Shown: positions 11,231 to 22,517, numbered from the stretch's first letter. The stretch: 64,000 nucleotides of DNA from Armillaria gallica (GCA_037576215.1 JBANDB010000004.1:1674001-1738000); one strand, 5' to 3'. Program-made: numbers and translations. The notes: generated by a model not told the origin, from the letters alone.

Positions 11231-12060
11231 TCATATATGTCCTACTGAGAGCAGATAATATCGAAATTGTTGGACCTCTCGCTAAATGTCTTCAACGTCT
11301 TCCGCAATGCACATTTCTAGTACTGTACCGTTATACTATTCATAAATGACTGCCTTTCCTTTGCACCCCATGAAGAGTCTCTACTCCGCGCGACACACTC
11401 AACAGTGTGATCACAACGGTATGAGCCTTCAGGGCTGTGGGCCCGGCCGTTCCTTATTGGGACCTTGTGCCGGTAACAACACCAACACCAACACCATGTG
11501 CTGTACTCGAGTATCCGTCCGCCATTTCCATTCAACCACGGAAGAAACAACATCTTGCACTACTACAGCCTTCAAACACACTATCGAATAACGGCCCTAT
11601 TTCAAACACGTATTTTCTCAGTAGCTATTACAACCTGGCGCGAAGGGTGTGCGTGGAGGAATACCATCTGAGGGCGGACTTTCGGCTTCAGAAATAATGT
11701 GGTATGTATGCAGGTCCTCTTTTCACGCCTCTTCTGCTTACGGTATCACCCAAAGTTACTGCAATGTCGTCTTGGAATCACCCATCAAGACAATACTCCG
11801 GCGTGTGGCCACCTTGAATTCGGTTGCTTTGCGCGGGATTTCTTCCGCCAGAGTCTGCCTAGCGAGTAGAAGCGGGTACGTGCACCCCTAGCTCGAGGAC
11901 TTTAGCTGACCGTATATACCAGAACAGTCAATTACTCGGCGAACATTCCCATTGAACAACAATTTGAACGTTTAACAATCAGTTCACTGAATTCTTGACA
12001 TGTGTTTATACGTCACCTTTAGGAGTGTTTCGGTCCTGGATGCTCTACGAATAAAGAAGT
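11231..12060. other. Spacer S1 copy 1, left part
   Basis: From about 11,515 the sequence aligns with 27,695 onward in unit 2 (shared ATTCAACCACGGAAGAAA, CACTACAGCCTTC-like block and GAATTCGG). A block of about 120 bp at roughly 11,645-11,763 is present only here. A short AACACCAACACCAACACC repeat occurs at about 11,478-11,495. No gene is supported. Confidence 0.45.
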
Positions 12061-12127
12061 GTGCATGAAACGGCCCGTCGACATGGAGGAGGTCGCTCCT
12101 ATCGTCATATCCATGAGGCATCCAGGT

Positions 12128-12626
12128 GTGTACTAGTATTCGTGTACTTCCTGAGTTCTGCTCATCTCCTCCCTAGATATCACGACCGCAGCTTTATCGT
12201 TGTTCGAATTTGTTTTGCTGGGACTCCGCGACGGGCATGCTGTATTTGTGCAAGACGTTACGGGCAGGTGGGTTACATTACCAAGTGCATGCTTACGCAT
12301 CATTCCCTCTTGACTCGCCCATCTCATTGTGCTGTAGTCTTAACACCAAACTTATGTTCGACCATGTCTCCCGCCGTTGGCAAACACACTCGTCGCCGCG
12401 TGTCCGAACTTGCCGATGTTCAAAAATTATAACCTTTCTCCGACCATCTCGCTAAACTCTCCTCGTACTATCGCAGGTGGCGGTGTGGTCATTCGATTTC
12501 AGGCGTCCTGGCTCAGCGGCGACGAGCCACTCCCCTATGGCTATGATCGACAATATCTTCCGTGACGATGACCTCTCTACCATCTACTGCCAACACATCA
12601 AGAGTACCACTCGCTTCCCACGTTAG
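12128..12626 (+). CDS. Hypothetical spliced gene in spacer S1, copy 1
   Basis: Several exon-like blocks are conserved with unit 2 and bounded by good splice signals. An intron GTGTGTACTAG..CCCTAG precedes the exon ITTAALSLFEFVLLGLRDGH at about 12,178-12,263. A further intron ends GCTGTAG at about 12,340. An exon beginning VLTP and containing MSPAVGKHTRRRVSEL follows, then an intron ending CGCAG at about 12,475. The last exon (VWSFDF, then IFRDDDLSTI) stops at TAG around 12,624-12,626. The unit 2 copy keeps the same exon pattern with conservative changes, which argues for past coding function. I do not recognise the family, and the 5' start is unresolved. Confidence 0.4.
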
Positions 12627-13069
12627 GGACATACACGAATCTATCACCAAGCCTGAGAAGGCAGAGCGCTAGGAGATGATCGGCCGATCCACCTGGACTG
12701 TTCACTAGGTGGGCGACTTTTCCGCACCAGGACCAGCCAATTGAAACAGTCGAACACAGTTCTATCACGGACGCCATTTCTTCGACACGTGTACTGGTTA
12801 GATAGTGGATTATCTCCGTCTTGGGTGGGTGCGCACTTTTACTTCGGGGGATATCCTCGTGCTGATATCTTCACGTATCAATTAGGACGATTAAGCCCCT
12901 AAAGAAGCGTCGGCTTGGTAGGGAACCCGAGTTACGGCCATCTGTATGAAATGGTCAGTGCAAGTAGGCAGGGAGGTTGTTATGTGGTAGCTTTGACATG
13001 GTACGGCGCCGGCTAAGCAGAGATTCGTGAGTCCTCCGTCATTCTTTATTCATTGTGTTGGCATCATTG

Positions 13070-13600
13070 ATCTATTACAGAAACGGGACATTGAGGGAGA
13101 CTTGTTTTCAAACGAATGTTGTTTTCTTCTTCTTCGCTGGCTACAAGCAATCTCTGGATACAATGATCTGGATGAGCGAAGCCTCCTCAGGTACGCTTCT
13201 TTCGAAAATGCTCTTTTCTCCACTGACTTCTTTCCCGCAGACCCTCTTCGTCTCGCTCTCAGACTATATACAATGGCTCTGATGTAATCCCACTCGTCCT
13301 TCCACGCGCTCTTTTTAGAGGTGTATGTGATGGGATACGCTAGTGGCGTCAAATCGAAGATGGCATCGTCATCACCCCCGAATGTGGACAAGTGTATGCC
13401 GGTCATGCGTTATTCAAATCCATGCTTGGTGGGTATAATGCGGAGATTCTATTCAACAAGAAGCACTGTTGATAACGGCTCGTCGTCGTCATCCATGCTC
13501 AGCAATAAGCAATATATTCACATAGCAATAGGATCCGTCGGGCTTTACAGCTTCGAAATGACTACTACGCGGTACGGGTTTTGGCCATTGTCTGTCACGA
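13070..13600 (+). CDS. Hypothetical exons in spacer S1 (possibly same or second gene)
   Basis: A block after CTATTACAG at about 13,080 reads KRDIEGDLFSNECCFLLLRW and ends at a GTACGC donor at about 13,200. After an intron ending CCCGCAG the frame continues YNGSDVIPLVLPRALFRG and, past a further small intron or stop, ITPECGQVYAGHALF and GGYNAEILFNKKHC. Unit 2 (29,150-29,580) has the same exon borders but is more damaged. The product is unknown. It could be the 3' part of the gene at 12.1 kb or an independent gene. Confidence 0.3.
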
Positions 13601-14079
13601 CAAGTTTGGGCGCCTAAATCTGATGATCGCTTAGCACTGGGAGGTACAAGGTATCACATGTCACCGTGATCGCACTCATCTCCTTCAGGTCCCGAGTACT
13701 GAATACAATAACAAGGAGTGGCGGATGGATACAGATCCTTTGATAAGGAACAGCCGCCATAATTTAACGGTCAGTTTTTGCTTATATTTTATTTGAGCTG
13801 TCGTTGAAGGTACTGTCCAGAGCATTGAATACCAAGACCCTCTCTTTGAAGGGCCAGATTGATTTTGGTATCAAGCGCTCGAGTACGCATGTATTTCGAG
13901 CGTCGCCAATAGTGGAGGCACTTCCAAACGAGTGACGATAAATATCGTCTCAGAGCGAGTCGCCGGAAGTGAGCGTAAGGTGATTTGATGGAACTGTAGC
14001 ATTTCCTGCAAACCCGGCGGATTCACAGGACGATTCAACATTCAGTCAATCAATCATTGTACGCATTCCGCCTTGTACG

Positions 14080-14253
14080 TATATTGTTGTGGAGAAAATC
14101 ATTCCGAGGCCTTAAACCTCGATTCATCAACGGGCCGAGTACAGCGTCATTGGCGCGCAAGTCTGCTAGCCAGACAGCCCCTGCTGGGCGGGGTGTACAG
14201 AGCTATACCAAACGTTCCACAAAATATATATATATATATATATTGTTGTGGAG
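14080..14253. mobile_element. Short retroposon-like insertion with 15-bp target duplication and (TA)n end
   Basis: TATATTGTTGTGGAG occurs at 14,080-14,094 and again at 14,239-14,253. Between them lie about 144 bp ending in a (TA)n run. Unit 2 at about 30,370 has a single near-identical copy of this 15-mer (TATATTGTCGTGGAG) and no insert, so it is the empty site. A long target duplication plus a simple-sequence end suggests retroposition (SINE-like). I see no clear pol III A/B boxes. Confidence 0.5.
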
Positions 14254-14476
14254 GAGTGACAAATTGATCTCCGCAGGCGTGTCAGATATCAGGGTTCCAA
14301 GAGCCCGTACCTTGGAATCTTTTCATTTGCCTTCTACCACGTTGCTTACGCGGCGATTCTCAGCAACTCTCGGAATTCGAACTCTGACTTGCAACGCCTG
14401 CCTGCTTTGATGCAAGTTCTCCTTCATCTGCACCTCCTTGAATCTGTAGCTATCTGAGCATAGGAAATAGGAAATA

Positions 14477-17400
14477 GTGCGCACATTTAATCTACTTTCG
14501 TTTCGAGTACTCAGGACGACGACATCAGCGCCATCGAAAATTATACGCCGATTGTTTTTGAGCCGTGCCAAGTTGATTTGGAAACAGTCACGCTCTGTCT
14601 TTTCAACAGCACGAACAATGAAGGCTCCACGTCACGATGTAGCATCAGAGTCGGACCAAAATACCACTTTAACCGCGCCTTCAGAGTCTCAAGAAGCGAT
14701 ACTCCACCCGATCAGAAGTTTTACTGCAGAAGACGGAAGCCCCGTCTCTGAGGCGATACCTAACTCGTTGTCAGGCCTGCTAGAAGAACCACTCTCACAA
14801 TCGTCGAGTGCGGGTTTTCATACTGGGCTTGTGTCCGAGCAATCATCTAGAGATTTTAGCGATGATTATGACATATTCTTCAAGTCTCGATATACACGGG
14901 CAAGTCAGTTGAAAAATATACAGAGGGCAAATTGATAACGTATTCTCAGGACATTGCATTCCCCAGAGTCACCATCTCTGCCTTCACTGAGACCGGTCAA
15001 GCGGAATTGTCGATCGAGGTTCCAAAGCAACGGTCTTACACTGGTAGAAAACCCGTTATATCATCCTCCCTCGCCGACACTCCCTGTGCTACTCTCGGTG
15101 TTCAGGACCTATTGGATCGACTCAACAACATCCTTGGAACATCATGCACCCTTGACACCCCTTCCCTCCTTTCTCTTCTTGAAGACTGCATTGAGAAGAA
15201 CTACGACTTTGGCACTGCGTACGGCCTTCTCCGCCATGTATGGAACACTGATGATCCTGGCACCATCCCAGACAAACTACGCAAACTTGAAGAGGAGGAC
15301 CAGGAGAGCCGACAAAAAGCACTGGTAGGGAACCGGATCGTCGACACTTCGTTGCCACCCCGACGTGTTTGGGATCTGTATAGTAATCGGGTGGTGCCCT
15401 GGTGGATTGCCGGTACATGGCCAAAGCCGATATCACATGCTTGGACGGATGAGAAGGATCGTGTCGATGTGTCGACACCTATCAACGGGAGGGGATGGCC
15501 CGTACCCATCCCAAGGGGTGCTAGCCTTGAACTAATCCGGATCGAGATGCTGAATCTGGGAGCGGAGTATGCATGGCTAGGTGTCCTTTGTTTGAGGCAG
15601 CATGGAGGGCCGAGGGAGGATGTTCGAGCGGAAGAGTGGAAGCTTGATGTGCCCACTATTGGAGGTGTGTATAGTCATGCCAAGCTCACTGTGATCTACT
15701 TGGGCGGGTTAGGGAGGCCTTTCAGTTTGAAGGCGGAGGATCTGTACGGTGATCGAAGTTGGTTTAGACGTGCGTGGGCGTTACCAGAGGCGAGATCGAT
15801 TAGGGGCCATAGAATCTTCGCAGGGGATACCCCTTATGGACCGCTGCATGTCGAGTCGGAGGATGAAGACAAAGCCTGTACGTATCAGAAGAAGCTGGAG
15901 CTGTTGAAAGCAACTATTCACGATATCGAGAATGCGGAACGCTCGGAGATGGAGAGAAGGGCAGATGCTGAACGCTATTTTCCATATGTTACGATTTCTG
16001 CTCTCACGGAGATCAACCGGAAGGAACCCTTGTCAATTGATATTCCGCTGCAACGGGAATATACTGGTAGAAAACCTGTGATACGGTCTTCTCTTGCAGA
16101 GACTCGCTATCAAAGGGTTGACGAACTCTTCAAACAGCTCAACACCACTCTTGGAACCTCGTATAAACTCTACGATTCATTGTTCTCCCTTCTCCGGTTC
16201 TACATCTTAGCTGAATTCGATTTTGGAACTGTGTATGGCCGCCTCCGCCCGACATGGTATGGCAATTTGGCGAACATTGAAGAAGACCTGACGAAACTGG
16301 AGGACAGTGATCGGAAGATGCGAAAAGATGCGCTGAGGGATAATCGGATTTTTGATCCACAGATGCCCCCACGACGTGTCTGGGATCTGTATAGCAATCG
16401 GGTGGTGCCATACTGGGTTGCCAATAAGTGGCCTTGGGGAATTTCACATGCTTGGATGGACGAGAAGGATCGCGCCGATGTGATGACACCCATCAACGGA
16501 TGTGCATGGCCCGTACCCGTCCCTAAGGGCACCAACCTCGACCTCATCCGAATCGAGATGTTGAATCTTGGAGCAGAGTACGCATGGCTAGATGTCCTTT
16601 GTTTGAGGCAGGTAGGAGGGCGGTGGGAGGATCTGCGGGCGGAAGAGTGGAAGATTGATGTTCCCACTATCGGAAGTGTCTATCGGTTTGCCGACATGGT
16701 GATGTACTACTTCAATGGACTCGGGAGGCCGCTCCGTTTCAAGACAGGCTACTTAAAAAGCCATCGCTGTTGGTTCAACCGTGCATGGACGCTACAGGAG
16801 ATCAATAAACGCAGCATTATTGCCGGGGATACTGATGCCAGTCCACCTTATGCTCAGCCGGACGAGGAATGCGAAGTGTTTGGTTTTCAGGCACAGCTGA
16901 TGTCTCTGAAAGAACTGGCGCACGAAAATGTCAGTTTGTTCAAGTGGTTGGCAGGCATGCGAAACCGAACGTCAGTCCATCGTGTGGACAAGGTTGTGGG
17001 ACTAGCATTTCCCTTACGATCCCAGGAAATACCCGCATACAACAGGGAATGGCCTGAGGAAGAAGCTTGGAAGGCGCTGCTAAATATGATCCAAGGGATC
17101 TATCGTGGGCATTTGTTGTTCTTGTATCCTGAACCTGCCAGGAATGATAGGCCGTGGTGGACGTGGTGGAGACAATCATGGAGACCGTCGTGGAGACCGT
17201 CGTGGAGACAAGTCATGGATGCGCAGACGAGTGAGGAGCTTTTGTTCATGGCTGAAGCCAGTCTTGTCGAAATCGTCATCTGGAATGAGAAGACAGGTGA
17301 TGACGAGCACAAAGGATACTGCATCGAAAATGGCCGTGTGCAGGGATTGAATTCAGACGGTGCAAAGGGGGCTGGACGGGCTGGGCAGCTGATCATCGAC

Positions 17401-17649
17401 AATCCGAGTCATCCCACAACAAAACATTCATTCAATATTGCCGCTATGCACCAGTGTTTGATACGTGAAGACTCGTATACGCTGATAGGAAGTGCAGAGC
17501 CGCAAGACTGGGAATTTTGGGTCCTCGGGAAAAGACTGCATGATGGGAGGATTATGAAAGTATCGGTGTTCAGGCTCCCTGACGCAGATGAGAGAAAGCG
17601 TTTGGAGCATTTGCGTGCTGGTAGACTAACGACTAATTGTTTTGTTTAA
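14477..17649 (+). CDS. HET-A: heterokaryon-incompatibility-like protein with two tandem HET domains
   Basis: Exon 1 (about 14,477-14,899) encodes a basic then Ser/Glu-rich N-terminus. An intron of 50 bases (14,900-14,949, GCAAGT..CTCAG) precedes exon 2 (14,950-17,649, no stops). The paralogue HET-C has a normal GTAAGT donor at the same site. No ATG starts exon 1 at 14,477; the first in-frame ATG is at 14,618, so the true start may be there or in an earlier exon. Exon 2 holds two tandem copies of one module: an N-terminal region (YTGRKPVI, FGTAYG), PPRRVWDLYSNRVVP, ISHAW, LGAEYAWL.VLCLRQ, EEWK.DVPTIG.VY and RAW.L.E. A shared C-terminal tail follows (HQ..I.E.SYTLIG, KVSVFRLPD). HET domains trigger non-self recognition and cell death in ascomycetes; their role in mushrooms is unproven. 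This is the only HET gene here without a disruption, but domain 1 has WLGVLCLRQ and RAWALPEA in place of the WLDVLCLRQ and RAWTLQE cores. Confidence 0.8.
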
Positions 17650-17777
17650 TGTGAATAATATAATATAAAATTCTAACGCTCAACATGATCTCTTTTCAGC
17701 CTCCAGAGTGTCCTGGATTAGGTCAATTTTTTGAAATTCTAAGCGCGATCCCAATGTTGTAATGTGTCCGTGATTTA
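17650..17777. other. 3' flank of HET-A
   Basis: This is short AT-rich sequence after the TAA stop, containing AATATAATATAAAA. It could hold the polyadenylation region. Nothing else is seen. Confidence 0.3.
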
Positions 17778-18336
17778 AGATAGAGGACATCCGTTTCCGG
17801 CACCTGTTATGTAAGCCATTGGTAAGCGAAACCTGTCTCCATATCTCCTCTGTGACATCGTCACAAAGAAATATTTTGACTCCAGAAAAGGATGCGTCGG
17901 ATGTTTAGGTACATTTCTCTGGAGACCAATTGAAAAAATATCCACTTTTGGGTGAGCAGAAGTCAAAATACTTTTTTTGTACAAAAATGCTTCTTTTTGT
18001 ATTTAAAGTCCACTGGCATCATCGAAAAAAAAAATCGCCCTTTTCCGACCAAAAGATTTGTCCAGTCACATGACTCTTATGGATCGGTCCGCCCTCACCC
18101 GCCCTGCTGTGCGCCTCCCGCCCGCCATCCCGCCCACCGCTTCCCGCCTGCAAGCTCACCAGATGCTCTTGAGAGCACAATTTTGAAGATTTAGGACTTC
18201 CAGAAGTGAAATTTTGCTTTAGAATAGCAAATGTGCCTCACAACACTGCAATTAATTTATAAATTTTTTGAAGATGATGATTTTGTCCGCACGTGACCAG
18301 ATTACATAAGGTGCTGGAAACGGATGTCCTCTATCT
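17778..18336. mobile_element. TA-flanked MITE (Tc1/mariner-like), 559 bp
   Basis: Left end AGATAGAGGACATCCGTTTC and the reverse complement of the right end are identical for 21 bases and near-identical for about 36 (continuing CC[G/A]GCACCT..TATGTAA). TA occurs directly on both sides (17,776-17,777 and 18,337-18,338), the target duplication of Tc1/mariner elements. It has no coding capacity. It sits between HET-A and HET-B, probably very close to the HET-B promoter. Confidence 0.75.
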
Positions 18337-18543
18337 TAGTGGTAAGTGGTACGATTTTGCTCGGATTCTGCTCGAATGACAGCTCTCCTGCCGGCCGCAT
18401 TTTGAAGGTCCGCTATCACTCGCATCTCTGCATTGTCTACCTTGTCTACGTACGCATCTAACCGACACTTGGACAAGCTCGTACGTAGTGTTGCCCTTCT
18501 TTCTTGTTGCATACTAAATACTGCTACTCAAGCCATTGCCATC

Positions 18544-20265
18544 ATGGCCGTAGCCAATACACGCAATCCGTTTGCCAGTGATATTAACATCATTTCCCAG
18601 GCGCCGCCAAATAAAATATCTAATATCATACAACGCATTCTCCAAGGCGAACAGGCGAAGATGCGCGAACGTGATAGAATGAGAAAGATGGTCAAGGATC
18701 TCTCCCTACTTACTGAGGCCAATGAATCGTCGATTGGGCCTCAGTTGTTACCAACGCCTGCAGGCAGAATGCCCGTCATATCATCTTCTTATGCATGCAT
18801 TTCCAGTGCCCCTCTAGGGAGTCATGGGCTTTTAAACGAACTAAATAACATCCTTGGAACCTCATATACTCCACCCCCGCTATCCTTGTTCACGCTTCTC
18901 CAATTTTGCGTGTCGGCCAAGTACGATCTTGGTACCGCATATAGCCTCCTCCGCCCCAGATGGTATGCAGAGTCATACTCAACCACCATCCAAGACGAAC
19001 TGTACGACCTGAAAAGAGCAGATGAGGGGATGCGGCGACAAGGACTTGTCAACAATCAAATTCGTACCATGATCCCTCCACGACGCGTCTGGGACCTGCA
19101 TAGCAACCGAGTAGTACCCTACTGCTTCACCCTAGAAGAACCATGGGCGATTTCGTATGCGAGGAAACGTCGTGAGGACTGTGTTGAATCTGATGTGGCG
19201 AGAGCCATCAATGGAAACGAATGGCCTGCGACCGTTCCAAAAGGCGCAAGCCTGGATACTATCCGGGAAGAGCTGCTCAAAATGGGCGCAGAGTATGTGT
19301 GGTTGGACGTTCTCTGTTTGAGACAGAAGAATGGGCAAAGGGAGGATCTGCGTGTTGAAGAATGGAAGACCGATGTGCCAACTATCGGAAATGTCTATCG
19401 CTGGGCTGATGTGGTAGTGTACTACTTCACGGGGCTCGGGGACGCGTCCTCCAAGACAGATAATTACAAGAGTGGTGGCCGTTGCTGGTTCAATCGCGCG
19501 TCGCCGTTGCAGGAGGTTACCGATCATGGAACTGTTGCCGATGACAAAGTAGTGATCAGGTTTCAGCAGCAACTATCGCCGTTGATGAATGAACCACTTA
19601 TTTATGGAGTGTTTGACGCGCTGAGGCACATGCAGAGCCGGGTATCCACCAACCCTGTGGACGCAGTGGTGGCGTTGGCATGTCTTATAAAATTGGAAAC
19701 AATACCGGCATACCATGAGAGCGAGTCTCTCGAGGACGCGTGGACGTCACTGGTGAATTCAATGTCCCCTTAGATGCGGAGTAGCTTCCTCTTCTTGTAT
19801 CCTGAAGTAGGACTAGGATACAAGAAGTGGAGACCGACCTGGGAGCAGGTCATGCTGAGCCCTCTGCCAGCAGATGCTGACTTTCTTGAATATGTTAAGC
19901 ATGATGATGAGACCAATGAGGACTCATATGAAGGGCTTTGCATTGCAAAGGGGCTCATTCGGGGATTGGACCTGGGATTGGCAGAAGTGGGTGATCGACG
20001 AGGGGAGTTATTGGTGGAAGACATCGCCGGGTTATTGCATACATTCCAAATCCATCTCACCCATGAATACCCGATACCCGAAGACACGTACACATTGCTT
20101 GGTATGTATGGCAGCATGCAATCGCTGCAATATTGGGTCGTCGGGCGACGACTGTCAGACCAGAGTTTTGTGAAAGTGTCGGTGTTCCAAATGACCGACT
20201 CAGAGGAAGTAGAGAGGCTGGAAGAACTGGGCATCGCTGTAAAGTCTTGTAACATTCTTGTTTGA
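18544..20265 (+). pseudogene. HET-B: one-domain HET-like gene with a single internal TAG
   Basis: ATG at 18,544 is chosen because the N-terminus (ASDINIISQAPPNKISNII) then aligns with that of HET-D. The frame is open to a TAG at 19,771-19,773 and continues in the same frame to 20,265. Blocks in order: PPRRVWDLHSNRVVPY, ISYAR (ISHAW in paralogues), MGAEYVWLDVLCLRQ, EEWKTDVPTIGNVYRW, GGRCWFNRASPLQEV (usually RAWTLQE), NPVDAVVAL, then after the TAG SSFLFLYPEVGLGY, EDTYTLLG and YWVVGRRL. HET-D has TCG at the TAG position, so this is a Ser-to-stop change. It is probably a recent pseudogene, or a truncated 409-residue protein that keeps the HET domain but loses the tail. Confidence 0.75.
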
Positions 20266-22273
20266 TTTATATGCAAAAACATCTGATCATTTCGGTGAAC
20301 AACTGTCCCTGGCCTGCAATATGTGCTGCATGTGCGATACCTGCTGAATCGCTTGTCATCAAACCCGCCACGATCGCTGCTCTAGTGAATCTCTATATCG
20401 TCGTAGGGCGATAATCCATGAGCTTTGTCTTTCTGAATAGCATCCTTCACCTTCCACTGACCACAGGACGGAATCACTGATCAGTCGCGATTCGCGATGA
20501 ATTCATCTCATCACCGAAACGGGCCTACGCGATACGAGTGATAGTTCCCTAGATTTATACGACCATAAAATCTATGACGAATCGCAAACTTGAGCAACCT
20601 TAAGCCAGATGCAAAAACGTTTCCACGAGAAATTCGAACCATTACCTCAGTTAAAGAAAACGGGTTCATAGCAAGTGCGGCTGGCACCAGCGTGGCTAGT
20701 AGAGAGGCGCATATGACAGCTCGTCCTGAGGTCCTTGATCCCATCGGAAGTGCTGCGGAAGTGAGTAATGTCAAAACACGTTGACAGTGAAATCGACGAC
20801 GGAGAACCTTACCGCTGAAAGAGGGCGGTCCAATGCGGACACGGCACATCTACATGCACCCATGAGCGTCGCTATTGTGTGCTGCTATGATCCGAGCAGA
20901 AGCTTGGAAGTTGGAGCGCATCGAGTATGGGCTCCTGAATTCTACAGAAAGAGTCGCGGTCAGAGAACGTATACCGAGCCCAAACTCAATATCTAGTCCG
21001 GCACTGTATTTAGAGGTTGAGGTGTCCAAGACGTCTGTCTGACGGTTCTTCAGAAGCGCGTGCATCATGAATAGAATACACAGTAGAATGGAGGTTTCGC
21101 CGAGACTCGAGAGTATGAAAATATGATTATGAGCGACAGGTGGCCCTGCCATTTTTGTGGCACGCCTTTGCTGCCGTAAAAAATTAGATTTCTTGTCGTG
21201 ATGAGCTAATTCCACGTATAAATGAGTAACAGTTAGTGAATTTTCTGAAGAGATGGATACATGGACGTCCGCTGTATTACGGACGAAGGTCTGGTGTAGA
21301 ATTTACCCAGGGACGTTATCCGCAGGTAGCAGGATAGGGCCAGTGGATCGCAGTTGTGGTGGCCCCTGGTTTGGCTGAGAATTAAAGCAGCCTACTCCGA
21401 AAAAGTGAATAGAGGTTCCTCGGGCAGAGTACGCGAACGTGTACCTGGTATTTTCGAATATTTTGTGAACGTGACCTCCAGCAAAACAAGGGTGCCTAGA
21501 GACAACGGAAACGGGAGCCATGTCAGGGACGGTTAATTATACGCAGGCGTGTGGACCATCAACGGCAGAAAGATCAGTGGTTCGGTTGCTCTCTTGCGCT
21601 GTAGTGGAGAGTCGGTCGTTGTCCCGGCTCGTTGCGATAGATAATTACCTCGACATGTTTAACTAACGCCACCTTCTTCGACTTTTCCATGGTCCTCAAA
21701 TACCTTGTAAAAATCAGCATATGGGATTAAAGGACGCTGTAGGTACGTACCATTACATTTCCCAATAGCAAATGTCCTACCGTTCGAATCGGGCGATATA
21801 GAATGCAGAATATCATTCCGATAAAAGGATGCATACCCTAAAAGCCCTAAATAGTCAAGCCAGGACACAGAGACGGGGCACACTCGCCCGACTCTCGTAG
21901 GCAGTACACGAAGGGTAATCATCGCTGATATAAGTGTACTGCGCCTGAATAGGTGGCAGCAGCATTTGAATTTGCGCAAAATTATCTACTTAATGGGTAG
22001 TAAATGGAATTCAGGCAAGGAACCAAGGAATCTACCTTCGGCTTGCGGAGAGGGTTCAGCAATGTCGCTCCGTATTTTCACAGCAGACGAACATTCAGAT
22101 CCCCCAGGGAATAATAGATAAAGATGGAGAAAACGAAGCAAGAAAGTCGCGATGGTGAAAGACCATGAAAGGTGAAGGTCACAACAAGGTCACAAACTTC
22201 AAGTTGGTGCCGAAATCTGCCGAAACTCAGCTCGGCTAACGGCTCTTCTCGTACTTTCTCGGCATCCCATATA
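20266..22273. other. Spacer S2 copy 1, left part
   Basis: This aligns along its length with 53,288-55,600 in unit 2. A plus-strand ORF (20,590-20,784) containing IRTITSVKENGFIASAAGTS matches an ORF in unit 2 (IRTIASVKEDGFIASAAGTS), and a small ORF intact in unit 2 at 53,778 is frameshifted here by one extra A near 20,790. These may be old exons. None has a recognisable domain. Confidence 0.5.
21659..21979 (-). CDS. Conserved minus-strand ORF in S2, copy 1 (unknown)
   Basis: The minus-strand frame reads YASFYRNDILHSISPDSNGR, then KCNGTYLQRPLIPYADFY. Unit 2 (54,700-54,860) keeps YASFYRNDIL..SP.SNGRTF..G.CNGT.L.RPL.P.ADFY with mostly conservative changes, which suggests it was coding before duplication. 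The family is not recognised and no complete gene model is possible. A similar conserved minus-strand block lies at 22,540-22,760. Confidence 0.3.
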   Translation of the reverse strand: MRKFKCCCHLFRRSTLISAMITLRVLPTRVGRVCPVSVSWLDYLGLLGYASFYRNDILHSISPDSNGRTFAIGKCNGTYLQRPLIPYADFYKVFEDHGKVEEGGVS

Positions 22274-22517
22274 CTGTAGTATTTCGACCGTATCTTCACA
22301 TAACGCGTAACGGGGGTCCATTATGTGAAGATCGGCGAACTTCGTAACGCGTAACAGGCCCATTTGGTGCCTTAAATTACTCAATGTAGCAATAATTTTT
22401 CGGTCCGGCATGCCCCGGACTGCCTATTAAGGTATATGACATCATAATGAAGATGGGACTGGGTGAAGATGTGCATAACGCGTAACACCCCGTGAAGATA
22501 CGGCCGAAATACTACAG
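22274..22517. mobile_element. TA-flanked MITE, 244 bp, absent from the paralogous copy
   Basis: The left end CTGTAGTATTTCG and the reverse complement of the right end agree over about 26 bases (CTGTAGTATTTCG[A/G]CCGTATCTTCAC). TA flanks both sides (22,272-22,273 and 22,518-22,519). Unit 2 at about 55,605-55,615 reads straight through (GATATACCTCTCGAAC) and shows the empty TA site. The element contains three copies of AACGCGTAAC-like sequence. There is no transposase. Confidence 0.8.

Noticed and set aside
14221..14242. (TA)n run as a functional promoter element
   Set aside because: It is the end of a small insertion flanked by a target duplication and is absent from unit 2.
15122..16667. Minus-strand ORFs of 116-155 codons opposite HET-A
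   Set aside because: Shadow frames of the conserved HET coding sequence; the same shadows recur opposite the other HET genes.
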